Assembly (NCBI GenBank): GCA_019722365.1
Contig: JADFUC010001241.1
Location: 1-64,000 of the forward strand
DNA: 64,000 nt
Direction of reading: 5' to 3'
Source: Lithospermum erythrorhizon
Lineage: Eukaryota; Streptophyta; Magnoliopsida; Boraginales; Boraginaceae
How positions within the stretch are numbered: position 1 is the stretch's first letter; each line of letters begins with the position of its first letter. The position numbers and the translations under genes were made by a program. Positions 1 to 12,973 of this stretch are shown here, piece by piece. The notes below the pieces were generated by a model. That model made no database searches. It was not told the DNA's origin and saw only the letters and a list, made by a program, of their open reading frames with translations.

Positions 1-904
1 ATCAGTACTTCGTTCAGTTACGTATTGCTATGGCTATTTTCGACCACCATGAGACCTTTCTGAGTTGGTCTTCAGCCGATCCAACCAGGGACCTCCATGG
101 AGACACCATCGAGAGGCGTTGGTCGCGATAGTCCAACAAAAATAATTTTCCGCTTCGTTATAACTCCGATTTTGACGATTCAAAATGCGTTGGAAAGCTC
201 TTTTCAAACCCTTTAAGAAAATGAGATCAAACTTGGGAATTTCATATTTTGACAAATATCATTTTAAGATAAAATATTTTGATAAACATTTTGTCAAAAA
301 ATACTTTCATTTAAAAAGCTTGATCAAATCAAAGAGGAAAAGCAAAGTAAAGGTTCAAGCCATGACTTTTATCTAAGTTCGGCTTCGCTTTCGATGCTCG
401 TCTCTTCGATGCTGATTTTAACTCTTCTTCATTCTTAGATACTTATCATGACGATTGACTGATCGACTCTTCGTCTTCGGCGTCATTCTTTTCTTTAAGC
501 TTCTTTAATTCTCGATGACTACTTGGGTGGTTGATCCTTCATCATCATGACAACACTTTTACCCTTAAGCAAATCAATAGGCAAAACATCCTTTTAGAAG
601 CCTATTTCATTTCTTCATTTTGCTTGATGCCTTGACTTGCTTGTCTTTGCCAGTTTGACTAATAACTCTCGATCAAACACTTTCCCAGCATTTCTATGAA
701 TAAACACTTGAGCACATATGATGAATAGTAAATCAATGTTTAAGTCATGAATTTAAAATAAAGGTGTCACCAGACATAGTCGACACTTTTGAGAAAAGTG
801 TGGTAAATGGATACATGCTTAATTCATACGGATATATGTGTGTAAAAGCACTTCTGAAAAGTTTGATAAGCGTACTTAATTAGCGGGCACAAGTTAATCA
901 CACT
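1..904. other. Unassigned repeat-like non-coding DNA
   Basis: No gene could be supported here. The first 250 bases have the texture of retrotransposon untranslated DNA. The open frames at 34-255 (-) and 185-376 (+) overlap, carry no recognised motif and are taken as chance. A short dyad around 780-815, with the hexamer AGTGTG-like text repeated, is too weak to call. Confidence 0.4.
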
Positions 905-1349
905 TTTCATACATTAACTTCGAGAAGAAGGATGGGAGAGCGATATTCTACAAGCGATCTTGAGTTTGGCGACAAACGAAGAGAGAAATGGAAGAAGAAA
1001 TTTTCGAGGCGGGGAGTAAATCTCAGAGCTGCCTTGAAGGAAAAGAAGAAAGAAAATGAAGTGTTGGTGATGATGTGGAAGATAAGTATGGATGATAGAT
1101 ATTTAAAGACTTGAGTCGTTCGGTTTCGGTTAATTTCTACGCTTATACCGTATTTAAATCTCAAACGAACCCCGATTTCAAAGATAAAATTTTCCATGGC
1201 AAAAAATACCCAAATTATAAATGTAATTCCGCTCCAATAATTTTACGAAATAATATTATAATCGAAATTATTTATACTATCATCGGGTCCCTTGTGAGCC
1301 GAAAATTTTTAAAATTTTTTTTTTTTTTTCAACGTGGCGGTTATTACGC
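905..1349 (-). mobile_element. Ty3 LTR fragment, 5' (U3) end, minus strand
   Basis: Bases 1185-1349 match, by eye, the right end of the minus-strand LTR at 18640-18804. Both have the same order: an AT-rich block with AATTATAAATGTAATTC, a GGGTCC-type motif, an oligo-T tract, and a terminal GGTTATTACG. On the minus strand this reads as an LTR start of the form (T)CGTAATAACC, like the TGTAATAACCCG start of the LTR at 61777. The purine-rich stretch 950-1060 resembles 18420-18500. The rest of the element is missing. Confidence 0.6.
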
Positions 1350-1352
1350 CAG

Positions 1353-4300
1353 GAAGGTGCGTCTGACGAAAGCGAAGAAAGATTGAAGATTTCGTGATGG
1401 GTTGAGTTGGGAGATCCGCCACCAGGTAACATTGATGACGCCGCTGGTTTTAGGTAGGTTGAGGAATCTTTTAAAGGTCGAGAGATGGAGTTAGGCGGGA
1501 GCACGAGCCGGTAAGGCGAAAGGGGACTGACAGGAGTTGGTGTTAGTGCTTAGTGGACATTCTAGTTGCACATCTCGGAGGAGGATGATCAGGGGTTTCG
1601 TCCGGATGGGAAATGGATTTTAGTGCACTGTTGTTCGTCCGAGTTATTAGTAGTTCATACCACCCAGGTGTATGCACAGTAGTTCCGGTGGATATCGAGG
1701 AGGCATCCCTTTCAGAGTTCAGAAATGCTTGTCAGGATAATGTTTAGTTGTGATCAGTGAATCGCCAGATCGTGATTCGGGGAGAGGGGGGATATACTCC
1801 GTTCAATAAAACAGGATATGCTACGAGGGTTTGTCACCGGCCCGTAGAGTGGGCGGAGATATTAGAGAGTAGAGTGGGCTGGCTTTTGGCGCCTTGGAGG
1901 GGTTGCGGAGTTGGAGGAGGATCTCGAGGGAGCCTGATAGGTGGCGATCCAGTTAAGTCTTTGAGTCCGGTTGTCAGTGGGAGGCTTGAGGATGCTCTAA
2001 GTCGTGGCAATTGCACTTGTTTATTGTAGTGATTTTTGAGGCTAGGGTGCTTTTGATTTGGAGCTACTGGAATTTCATTTATTTTTCGGAGTTTGTGATG
2101 GTTTACGCTTTATGTCGGGATGCTTTTCCTTGTTCGTTAGTATCATGGCACCCGGTAGAGAGGAGGTATTGAGGGTTAGATATTCATAGGGATTCTCCTT
2201 TTTAGTGTGGTGATCAATTTACTAGTTGTGGAGCCAGCTAGTTTGGGTGTGAGCTACAGTCTTATTTTGGGTATGGTGATTTGGGGAGACATGGCCTATG
2301 TGGAGATTTTACCGCGTAAGGAGATCATCTTTCTTGATGAGGGTAGGGCAGGTATTACATTTGTGGGAGTTAGGGAGGATCTTACCTTAAATTTCATTTT
2401 GAAGCGCAGGGCCGGGGAGTTTGATGAAGAAGGTTGTGTTGGGTTTACGGGTATGTAATGGAAGCCCAGAGGAGGCGGATTGGGATGTTCTTGTTGTCGG
2501 GTAGGTATGTTGATGTTTCAAGGATGCACTTGAGGGGTTCTGGAAAGTGGGAGTTTTAGATTGAGGGTAGTCCCCGATTGCAGCCTTAGATTAGATTTCT
2601 ATTAGCGCCAGGATAGCTCCCGGCTGAGGTTGAGAGAGTTGAGAGGCCGTTGAGGAGGCTGGCGATGAGGGATTCATCAGACCAGTGTTTCCAGTGGGGT
2701 CTTATAAGTTCGTGATTGTGTTCATTAGTGACATTGATCTGACCGAGGTGGCGAGGAGGGAGCCACGGGGAGGCGTATGCCGGGTTGTGTTGGAGGGTAT
2801 TAAGAGGACCTGAAGTTGTATGCGAGAGTTCACCCAGTGTGAACAATTGGGAGCGACTTCATGAGTGCAGAAGTAAGGTTTCTTAGGTTTGGCTGGTTAT
2901 TACGGGAGGTTTATGTCGGGGACTTCTCGTTGATTGTGACTCAGATGACCAGGTGACCCGAAGGGTATTTCTTGGGATGAGGATTGTGAGCTTTTCGGAG
3001 AGTTGAAGGCGGGCGACTCTGCAATTGGTTCGGGACCCTATCGTCCGTGTTTGAGGGTTAAGTGATATCTGACGATGCGTCGCGCGAGAGGATTTAGGTT
3101 GTGTGTTGATCTGAGTGGGAAGTGATGCTTAGCTGCTTCTCGGCAGTTGAAGAACCATGAGAGGAGTGCAGACTCACGATGCTTGAGTTGGCGGTTGTTT
3201 TTCTTGTTAGAGTTGTGGGCATTTCTTGTAAGGGTTAGATGTCGATTTTCCACTTAGATCATAAAAGTGCAGAAGTACCTCCGATGCGAGAGAGACATGA
3301 ATTTGAGGCGAGAGAGATGGATGGAGTTTATCGACTTCACGATGTGACTATCGAAGTATCCGCAGGGAAAGGCGAATGTTGTAGAAGATGCTTTTGAGTA
3401 GGAAGGGGAAGGCTAAAGAGCAAATATAGAGATGAAACAACTTGGAGTTGATCTTGGGGTTAGTAGCAATGGTGAGTTGTTGGCTCAATGAATGTTTGAC
3501 TTTTGTGCTCTTTGATCGAATCTTGGAGGGCACAAAAAGATGAGAATTACAATTTCATAATTAAAGAAGTGAAGGGGTAGGAGGAAGATCGGATTTCTTA
3601 CGGTTGGTATTGGTGCTTTGAGAATGAATGGTAGGTTGTTTGTGCCGTATTCTGAGGAGTTGAGGAAGGAGATTCTTGATGAGGCTCATAATGCTCCTTA
3701 TAGCATGCATCCGGGTAGCACGGAGATGTATCGGGACTTGAGGTTGAATTTGTTGGTGAAGTGCAGTATAAAGAGAGAGATTGCAGAGTTTGTGGCGAGG
3801 TGTTTGATTTGTGAGCAAGTGAAGATTGAGCATAGACACCCTGCAGGTTTGTTGTAGCCACTTCCGATTCCTGAATGGGCGTGGGAGAACATTACCATGG
3901 ATTTCTTAATTGGACTTCCTAGATCGTCGAGGCGGAACGATGGAATTTGGGTGATCGAGGGCCGGTTATTAGAAATGCACTCACTTGTAGTTAGAGATGG
4001 GTTAGTGTATAATAATTTTCATGCTAGCATTGAGATGGCACCATTTGAGCGTTGGGCCGGGCGGAAGTGTCGGACTCCGAGTTTGTTGGAAGGAAGTGGG
4101 AGAGAAGTTTATGGCTCAGGAGTTATTTGAAGGTCGGTGGAAGGATCAAGTTGATCTGGCTGACACGCTTGACCCGGACGGACAAAAGAAATGTGCTAAT
4201 CGTCGCCAGTGGACTTGTGTTTGAAGTTGGCCGGGTATTCGAATATCTCCGAAATGGGTAATCACGGTTTCAAAGGAAAGGAAGTTGAGTCCCCGTTACA

Positions 4301-4620
4301 TCGGACCGTTTGAGATTTTGGCGAGAGTGGGATCCGTAGCTTATTGTTTGGTGTTGCCTCCGGGTTTGGATAGAATTCATAATGTATTCCATGTGTCTTG
4401 CCTGAGGAAGTATATTCCGGATGAGTCCCACATTCTTAGCTCGATACCAGTGGAACTTGAGGAGGATCTCACCTTTGAGGAGAAGCCGGTGAGGATTCTT
4501 GATCGGAAGGAAAAGGCATTGAGGAACAAGGTGGTGACTTGGTGAAAGTGTTGTGGAGGAATCAACGCGTTGAGGAGGTGACATGAGGAGCCGTTACACG
4601 CAACTTTCATGGAGTAATTT
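1353..4620 (+). pseudogene. Element A gag-pol polyprotein, heavily degraded
   Basis: The reading frame shifts many times, so only fragments translate. About 2040-2460 is the retropepsin region: an FGATG-type remnant of the D(S/T)GA active site, then LILGM and the usual downstream text. About 2586-2850 is a wrecked start of reverse transcriptase. At 3060-3260 is RNase H, with fragments around GCVL and SRQLKNHE. Bases 3618-3857 keep an integrase H2C2 zinc-binding module: HNAPYSMHPGS with H-H, then CLICEQVK with C-C, followed by HRHPAGLL. At 3897-3960 the start of the catalytic core is readable (MDFLIGLPRS, RRNDGIWV). Bases 4285-4545 carry the integrase C-terminus ([24 protein letters not shown]), and 4530-4600 a chromodomain-like VKVLWRN. 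The strand and product class are sure; the gag part (1353-2000) is inferred by position. Confidence 0.8.
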
Positions 4621-6127
4621 GTTGTAGTTGTTTTTGTTTTTCCTGAGTTGTATGATTGCGTGTTTGCGTTATGTGGTCTTTTCGTAGTTTGTTGGGTTGA
4701 AATTTCGAGGCGAAGGGAATTTTTTGTGGAGTGGTTGTTGAGTTGAGTTGAGAAATTTTTTATTACGTGGTTGTTAAATTATATTAAATGTATCGTTTGG
4801 TGGGACCAGTGGTGGTAACAATAATTTTGGAATAAAAATTGATGTGCAGACTTAGTATTCGATGCGTAGTAATTTATGTCTCGGGGAATAACACATTTAA
4901 AATCATTTTTTCATTAAAGTTTCATGGAAAAGTGGAGAAATAACACCCTGACCAAAGCGAGGACTGCTCATTGCCTAAAATATCTCTTGACACTTATCCT
5001 TCATTTTTTATCACAAAACCAAAACCGCAACACAGTGTTGGCGAACAGAATTTTTTACTTCCGTTCCTTTTGTGGCTTAAGACACAAAAAGTTAGTTTTC
5101 ATCTTTCGCCGTCATCCTCTGCATCAAGGTAGAAAGGTTGAATCTTGTTGGACTTTCACTTAAGTTATGGAAGTTTGACTTTTGTTGACTTTTATGATTT
5201 TGAGTTTTGAGAGTTATAAATGGTATAGAGGTCTCATCTAAGCTTGGACTATGTTGTTAGAAGTGATGATAATCGATTTGTGGGTTGAAATGTGTTGAAT
5301 GGGATAGTTGACTTTTGGGTTGACTTTTTTAAATTTCCTTAAATTTGTATTATGACATTATGGGACATTAATATAGTTGTTTTGGAGTATAAGTTATGAT
5401 TTTGATGTTCAGAAAGAATGCGTTGAGGTAGGATTTTGTAAGTTGATTAATATTTGGGTTTTTAATTAACGTTGTTAGAAATGGATTAATTAGTTCGAGA
5501 ATTGATTTTCGATTAATTAAAAAAATTTTTAGAGTGTTAGGCAGGGGTGAGGGAGGGGGCAGAGATTGATTAGTGTTGGGGTGGTCGCGATTTTTTGGAT
5601 TACATTCGACATTTAAGCAGCGTATTATTTCCACCTAGAGTTGTTAAGTTGATAATTAAATATTGTTGCGAGTTGGAAAATAAAAACTAAAACGTGTTAA
5701 GGGTTAAGTTGAAATCTTAAGTTGAGTAGTTGTTGACCTAAACCTCTAAAATGGAATTGTTAAGTGGAAACTAAAATGGGATTAAGATTGTAGTAAGTAG
5801 TAATTGTATTTTTGCGGATGTTTTGATTAGGCGTGGAGCGAGGGAAACTGCACCTGGATTGATTAGAGAGGCGTTTCCTTATTGTTAAGACGAGGTGGTA
5901 TTTAACTTCCATTTGGTGTAGTTTAATTTACTTTCTCGTGAATGTATTGAATTTGATGATAATTGTGAGCATGTTATCTATATATGTTTGTGTTGATTGT
6001 TTGTGTATGATGAGTTGATTTCCAAGGCTGTGTTGATCATTTTGGGGTCAGGATGTTTGTTGGTTGGATTGACATTAGATGAGTTGTTTATGGGTTGTTG
6101 ACGTATGATGAGTTGTATTTTTTTAGA

Positions 6128-6275
6128 TTTAGTGGCCTTGTATACATTATGAGCATGATGTAGTGGCCTTGTACTTGATATGAGCATGATGTAGTGGCCT
6201 TGTGCCCATTTATAAAGCGTGATGTGCTTGTACTTCGGTATGAGTGTGATGTATTTGCCTCGTTATGAGTGTGAT
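6128..6275 (+). repeat. Degenerate ~45-bp tandem repeat inside LTR A
   Basis: The phrase AGTGGCCTTGTAC..ATGAGCATGATGT recurs three times (about 6130, 6158 and 6195), followed by two weaker units with TGAGTGTGATGT. A comparable short array occurs in the LTR of element D (17040-17235). It is likely LTR expansion and contraction with no coding meaning. Confidence 0.6.
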
Positions 6276-6360
6276 GTTTAGCTTAATAATCGACGGTATG
6301 GTTTCTCCCACTGGAGGTTGAGGTTGATTACAGGCGCCTTAGTTGTAGAAATCCGGGATC

Positions 6361-6456
6361 ATGTTGAGTTGTTGAGTTGATTGAGTTGAGTTGATTGCGT
6401 TGTTGAGTTGATTGAGTTGAGTTGATTGAATTGTTGAGTTGATTGAGTTGTTTAGT
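6361..6456 (+). repeat. GTTGAGTTGATTGA microsatellite-like array
   Basis: About 95 bases consist almost entirely of the units GTTGA and TTGATTGA in irregular alternation, within LTR A. A similar but shorter run (GTTGAGTTGGTTGAGTTG) lies at 55995-56015 in the related LTR of element B, so the array is a trait of the LTR family. Confidence 0.7.
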
Positions 6457-7281
6457 TGTGGGATTGAGTAGTACTAGTGTTGTCGGTAGAGTTGTGGTTT
6501 ATTTGGGTATTGTTTCCACTTGTTTTCTTTGAGATTAATGATTATGGTTGTATGTTCTTTACTAGATTATGCATGTCTAAATTGATGAGCTTTAATAGTT
6601 TATGATAATCGTAGAGGCTAGGCATTTGTATACCTTATATTTATGCAGCATGATCCTTGAACTCGCTAATGATAATTTCATCTTATAATGGCCTTAAATC
6701 GTAGTACTCACAGAAATACATCTATGTTTTACGCTAAATTAGCGATTATTATGTTCAATAACTTTCACGAGGAAAAGTAATTGTGGGTTAATTTCCACTC
6801 TTGAGATAAGTACTCACTAAGCCATGACTTTACACCCTATTCGCTATGGCGGCATTTTATTCATTCGTGTGATCGGGATTAAAGTGGAAATTAACCCCGC
6901 GATTAAATTGTGCCAGTTGGCCAATTGGTGCGTCAGCGTTTTTCTTCGTTAGATGTGTCGGGTTTGAGTGCTTAGGTGAGGCGAATTTGACGGTAGTCCT
7001 CACAGTCTTCTTTTTGTTGTTTTGGTTGTAGTTTGGAATGTATATTGTTGTATTTTGAGATTTCAGACTGTATGTGGTTGTCATTTTGTACTTTGACAGT
7101 TGTTGTATATATGGTTGTGTTGTGTGGTTAGGAAATACCACGATGGATTATTCACAAAAGCTGTTCTTGAGATATATAGGTGAGTCTTTCAAATTGAGTC
7201 ATCCGTGATTTGGTGACTCACGGGTAATCGAGAACTTGGGTGATTCTAACTTGAGGCGGCCGACTGGGGCGAATCGTTACA

Positions 7282-8004
7282 TCGTAAGATTTATTAGACT
7301 TCTGACTCTGGAATCAAACAAATTGATGCGTCAATCGTCGCTATGCTATTCATCAAATGCTAGTTGCCCCGAAACCATCAACATCGACAATGAAAAGTTG
7401 GCTATCCCTCGTTTTTGGACTTGAATAGGTTCTCTTTGTCAACGTTTCCACGTATTTACCTCTCTAGAAGCTAGCGAGCTTACCTTGGGATTTATTATTT
7501 ACTCGCTTTCGGGAGATAATAAATCATTATATATGAATGAATTCACAATTCCCGTAATGAACTCAACGATAGATTGAAACACGAAGCGCATTTCAATGAA
7601 TTGATTAACTTATTCGAGAAAGGTAAATGAACTAGCTCTGAACCTTAAAATCTTGGTTTCTTCTTTGATCTCGTGAAATCAAATTTGATTTAATCACGAA
7701 TAGGATATCGACTCCTAGATGCTAAAGCTTAAGTCCATACGTGAATCCATAAGCTTGCATGCGACTCTTAGGTCCTTTAAGGCGTACAAAATCGGAATGG
7801 AATGATTACAATCACAACTTAAATTAAGCTACTTGCAAATAGTCTTTACATCCATCGCTACCGGTCTACCGACCATAAAATCAACGATGGATAAAATTAT
7901 CACGATATAGTGATATCTGAAGTATGGGCAAATGAGTTTAAGCCTTTTCCACTAAGCACTTTTAGCGAAACTATGGGCGTTACCATCTCGGTCAGTGTCT
8001 TGAG
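7282..8004. other. Intergenic, unassigned
   Basis: There is no gene and no clear match elsewhere in the window. The stretch lies between the LTR A terminus and the first base that can be aligned to the X repeat. It may be the eroded left end of X1, but it does not match the LTR found at the corresponding end of X2 (41552-42479). Confidence 0.4.
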
Positions 8005-11000
8005 CGTTTACAATATTTTAATTGGTTAATTTAAATAATAATTATAATTGGATGGCTTAAACTTATCCATTTTGAATCTAATATTTTCTCGAAGTACATA
8101 ATTCTGAGCTCTAACAGAAAATTTGGGATTTTTATTTCTAAATATTTTTATGACTTTTGAAATTAAAATGTTTTAATAATTATAAATTACTTAATTAATT
8201 CCTACGTAATATATTTTCGAGAAATTCTAATTAGATATTTTAGGAAAATATTATGAAAGAAAAAGATTTTACATTGAAAATAAAATATTTTGGAGTAGTT
8301 CAAAGCCTTCAAAAACATTTTTTTAAAAGAATCTAATTAAATTGTAAAAGCGAAAAATTAACATAAAAATCTTACAGAAACTTGCCGGGCTATTCAGGCT
8401 AACTTCGACTACGAAATAGGTTGGTTCGGTGGCCTTGGAAGGTATTCCCCCACAGCCAGATGGGCGGTGCGTGATACATAAGTGGCGATTGGTTATCAAT
8501 CATGCTTTCATCTTTGTCTTGACTAAGGGTTTTGAAAAAAGCCCGATTTGTTTTAAGCCTAATTTTAGGTTTTTAAAATTATGGTAGGTGATTTTCCAGC
8601 GAGCCTGCGTGTTGTCTTAGTTGGGTTGGTAAATAAATATACTTATTTATTTTATTTATTTATTTTATTTTGCCCATGACTGCGTGTTGTCTTAGTTGGG
8701 TTAATAAATAAATGTATTATTGTGGAGGCATTGAAGATGACGACTTCCTTGGGGCGACGTTGCCCGAACTTGGAAGTTTCGAAGTTGAAGATACAAGGCG
8801 TATTTTTTGCAAAAATGTTGAAATAGGGCCTTATATTGTGTACACCTTGTAAGTGTTGTAATTGGTTTGTTTTATTTTAGGGTCATATCGTATATATTTT
8901 TGAATGTGTATTATTTGTTTTATTTTTTATGATGTGCATATTCTTTGAGTATGTGCTATATAACATGTTAAATAATATCAAATAATGTTAATCTCTCATA
9001 AAATTTAAGCTTTTCGTATCAAACCAATTTTAAAGTTTTGAAACTTATCACGATCACGAGGCGCGGCGTGATGGCGAGTGTACTAGTAGCGTGGCAGAGA
9101 TATGACTATGGATCATGTTGAAGTGATTTTCACTAACATTGTGGGCTTTTAGATGATCATTCCAAACTAACGTATTGGTTTAATTGGTAGGCTTGCTTAG
9201 GTGATTTGCTAACGTTGTGGGCTCGGTGGCATTTCGGGTAGCGCTTTGTTAGGTGTTAGTGACCCAGAGTTGTGTAAGGTGGTACCACCAATTGATTAGT
9301 TAATCTACCCGTTGTGCTAAGATTCAAAATGTGTTACGGTGTTGCCGTTTGGATTAACCCTGATGGATCTTGGATACCTTGTATGTTTTGTGAGACTTGT
9401 CTGAGCATAATATTTATAATTTATTTGTAATATGTCGATTATTTTTTGAACTTCTATTTATCACATGTACACGTTTTCCCTATTATTAGCAATTGGCCTT
9501 CTTCACGATTACTGGTTTGTTAATTTGATAATTGGGAAAATTAAAAGCACAACTTTATTATGTGAAATAAAACAAGTTAAAGAGAAATTCATAAGCGGGA
9601 GTAATATAGTGTTATAAATGCTAAGCGCATTTTTTCCTTCGTAAGCTATTGAAGATAGTTATATGTGCTAATAAAAGACAACTAATGAATAACGTAATTA
9701 TTTCAAAACTTGGATTAATCACATGGACACGTTACCGGAACTTAGGATCGAGTTAAAAAATGTTAGGTAATATGATTGAGATATAATTAAATTTGATCTC
9801 AATAAATAGGTGGCTTAATATGTTACTCTCTTAGCCACCATTACAAGTTTTAAATAATTGAATCTCTTTTTATAACTCAATTGAAGACCATTGAATGATC
9901 TTAGAATTTTATGTATCTACATTTTTAAAGACATGTCATTTTGTATTTAGTTTAAATCAATAAAATGAACTTTGTTCATAAATTGTGAGAAGCTTAATAA
10001 GTTTGTTGTTTGTATAACCAAAAAACAATATTGTCCATAGTTTGCACAACATTTGTAAAGTTAGTGCCGCGATGAACTATAATTTTGAAGTTAATGATTA
10101 ATTTCATTATTTCAAATATTAAGCACAGAAAGAAGGATGTTAATAACACTTGAGAAATAGAAAGAGAGGTTTGATTAAAACTCATATCTCAAATGATTTG
10201 TTATCGAATCGAAATGTTCTGACTAATTTGCCACTATCTTGAACCTTGTTTTGGCTGGCATGATTTTTTAGATCGCGTCGGAAACCAAAATATAGTAGTA
10301 GCCGACAAAGGCACAAAGAAAGATAATTGAGCTATTGTGTAATGTTAGGTGACTTCACATTACATACGATTTTAATCCTAAATGAATGGTTGATGTTTCA
10401 AGCTGTTTTCTTTTTTAGCTTTATATGAGTAAAGTGGATGTCAGTTAATGTGGACACTGCGTATTTCCATCATTGGGTGATTCGATTAGGTGAATGTCGT
10501 TCTATTCTTCTTAAAATACATGATATTTTGAATATCATACAATTGAGTAATCTTACAAGATGAACTGAGTCAACTCTTGCTAGAGTTAGTGGGAGGGTCG
10601 TTGATCTTGATTTAGTTTGTATATTCATACAAGTCAATCAAGGATATAAGTCATTGAATGATACATCAGAATTGATAAAGAGTATGGGAAGGACCATATA
10701 AATACTATCAAGTTCTGAATTAAGTATCATCGACATGAGTAATGTATTTTCCGAGGAATGAAACATCATTCTCATCTTAAAAGCGTACTTGATAAGATAC
10801 GTAAGTAAGGAATTGTGTTTAATATATTTAAAACACAATGGATGAAATCTTTCAATTTGTATACAAAGTCATTTTCATTCTACCTTAGATGTGTCATTTA
10901 GTTGAGTGTCTGAGTAAGAGTGTGTTCAATGTAATTGAAACGCAATGAATGGAATAAATTCACATATCAAAGTTGTTGCACTTACCTTTAAACTAAATTT

Positions 11001-12655
11001 ATTCATACTCAACTGTGAGACAACTCAAGAGTTATGTTTGACAAACAAACTTTGAAACGTCTCAAATGGACAAGTTAAGTTTGTGTCACTGAAGTAGACA
11101 TAATTTAACACGGGGTCTAATGTTGAGATTTTGTCACCATGTACATAATTAGAAGGAAACTGGTATTTATTTCCATCTACTATAGGATTACAATTTATTG
11201 TATGTATAGTATCTTCTCATGAAGTATAAAAGGTGGAAATAAATATATGACTTGAATGTATTCAAGTGGCTCTTTAGGAATGTAATCGATTATTCTGATC
11301 AACCGGTTATATATGAGGAATGTTATCGACAATTCTGATGTATTGTTAACGTCTAATGCAAAGATACATGGCGTTATAAAATAAATCCATACTCCTATAG
11401 ATGACTTGAGGTCATTTGAGTGAAATAGAAATGGAATACGAGTCGAGGTATACAGCTTTCGCTCTATTTACCTTCTAGATGGTGATTAAACCGAGAAGTA
11501 AGAAAGCGTGTTCCATTGAATAGTGCTTATACTCAATCATAAATGAATCAAACTTTTGAGTTCCGACCAAGTTGAATGTATTACGTTGGTTGACTATAAT
11601 CATATCTATTTCAAACTCATTCATATTGACTACGCGTGTTGTAAGCATGTGTGTTTAAGTGAGTAATCGAAGAATGTTCCCCGAGTAATGATAAGTGATG
11701 ATGCGTACTTGACATTGTTATTGGAGCTTACATCTCAAATGTGAACAAGAAAGGAAAATGATTTGTATTATGTCGAGTATCGGAGTTGCAAAGTTAAGAT
11801 AAAATTATAATGGAGTTAAAATCTTCATCTTGATATTTTGATTAAAATCAAAATTGAGAAGCGAAGATGAACAGTTCATAAAGGTTAGTGGGATCATAAC
11901 TACACATAATATTTTATACATTGAGTATCAGAGGAATTCTATTACAACCTTGAAAGGTATAATAGTAATTGACTCTTGTACATCTGTAAGCCTAATTACA
12001 TATATGTGGCATATGTTATATTAGTCACGAAATATAAGCTTAGATGACATTTGCTTGTTAAGCTATAATGAGTCATGAAGCTTGAGGTGAATAAAATCTA
12101 TAATAGATTAAATTGTATGATAGACAGATTCTCTTATTGACAAGGCAACTTTCCGTTAGGGGTCCGTTCCATGATAAGGACCTCGGCGTGGTGAAGAGTG
12201 GTTGGGAATCTATTCAAATGGTATTTGGCTATTACATAGTAATATGATTCACCGTATGCCATGTCGGGATCATGTTTTGTACATCACGACAGCAGTATAA
12301 CACAATACCCACATCGTAGGAATTGTGGGAGGTTTTTACTAAAGGTATGCGCCCCAGGATTTCAAAATACGCTTTGTAGTAACCTTAAGAAGGTAACTAT
12401 TATTACATGGAATGGATCAGTTGTTGATCTTGCCTAGAAGCGAATGTGAGAATAGTATCATAGACGGTGTCCCAGTGTGGGCAATTGTGTAAGTAATTCA
12501 TGAATGGGGCTGAGTATAAATATATTGGAGAGTAAACTAAAAAGAAACTTGAATTGATATTATGACATTACCAATCAATTTGTATTATAGGTATTGTTAT
12601 TAAAAGAATATTCATTTAATAGGATAGATGTGTTTAACACACTTGATTGTGTTGT
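8005..12655 (+). mobile_element. X1: long non-coding repeat, plus-strand copy
   Basis: Bases 8005-11120 are homologous, in inverted orientation, to about 41300-37081. Anchors include 8005-8100 with 41250-41300, the GTGGCGATTGG phrase at 8481 with its complement near 40935, 8750-8830 with 39950-40040, 9380-9480 with 39345-39400, 9650-9740 with 38780-39165, 10190-10200 with 38295-38310, and 10640-10830 with 37390-37560. Beyond 11125 the partner is interrupted by another element, so 11125-12655 is included by continuity only. No frame longer than about 70 codons or with a known domain is seen. X2 carries a copia-type 5' LTR at the matching end, so X1 is probably an LTR element lacking genes (a LARD-like element), with its own 5' LTR lost. 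Confidence 0.65.
8605..8704 (+). repeat. Direct repeat, 75-bp spacing
   Basis: The phrase CTGCGTGTTGTCTTAGTTGG occurs at 8605 and again at 8680, followed each time by GGTTxxTAAATAAAT. The spacer is made of TTTATTTATTTTA units. X2 has only one copy at the matching place (about 40065-40090), so this is a local duplication in X1 or a loss in X2. Confidence 0.75.
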
Positions 12656-12973
12656 AAACCTACCCGATTAGTTAACATGTAGCTTCATAACTTCATCCCA
12701 ATGGCAATTCGGCCCAGAAATCGGGGTGTAATGCGGAATTCTGTTACTCATGCAGGGTCAACTGTAGCGCACAACTCCACCGGCGCGTCGGCGCCTCCCT
12801 TGGCGGGTCCTCTGCGTCTCGCTCTTGGTAGCATCCTCAGCAGTCTAGCTTGAAAAGAAAGACTTAGACTCCAGGAAAAGACTCAACCAGACAACTCAAA
12901 GAACACAACCTAGATAGACACATAACCACACAGACAACCAAAGAATATGAAACCTACGCTCTGATACCAAAAT
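12656..12973 (-). mobile_element. Element F (-): PBS, leader and gag start remnant
   Basis: On the minus strand, 12971-12951 reads as a TTTGGTATCAGAGCG primer-binding site, the standard initiator-methionine tRNA type of plant LTR elements, directly next to the LTR terminus at 12974. About 115 bases on, a minus-strand ATG at 12834 opens a basic, arginine-rich frame (MLPRARRR). It corresponds to the gag starts of elements C (54795) and B (57067), whose ATG has the same upstream context. The frame is soon broken and the element stops near 12656, against X1. Confidence 0.7.

Larger units (their letters stand above)
1353..7281 (+). mobile_element. Ty3/gypsy chromovirus (Tekay-like) element A, 5' truncated
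   Basis: This is a plus-strand LTR retrotransposon remnant. It holds a broken gag-pol (about 1353-4620) followed by its 3' LTR (about 4755-7281). Domain order is protease, reverse transcriptase, RNase H, integrase and a terminal chromodomain-like tail, which is the Ty3 order. The tail and LTR sequence place it with elements B, C, D and F of this window. No 5' LTR or primer-binding site is seen: the left side abuts a minus-strand LTR fragment. Many frameshifts and stops show it is old and inactive. Confidence 0.85.
4755..7281 (+). mobile_element. 3' LTR of element A
   Basis: This follows the chromodomain remnant. Its start is eroded (TTATTACG/TTGTTAAATTATATT near 4760-4790) but aligns with the LTR start at 61777. 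Bases 4909-4950 match 61947-61985, and 5300-5390 match 62370-62460, which are the same LTR positions in element B. The end has a GGTGACTC motif, then TGAGGCGGCCGACTGGGGCG and a terminal CGTTACA. The same terminus is seen at 56900-56922. Length about 2.5 kb. Confidence 0.75.

Noticed and set aside
10638..10838. 66-codon minus-strand frame in X1, also partly visible in X2
   Set aside because: Shared because the DNA is homologous. The X2 version is interrupted, and no domain or codon bias supports a protein.
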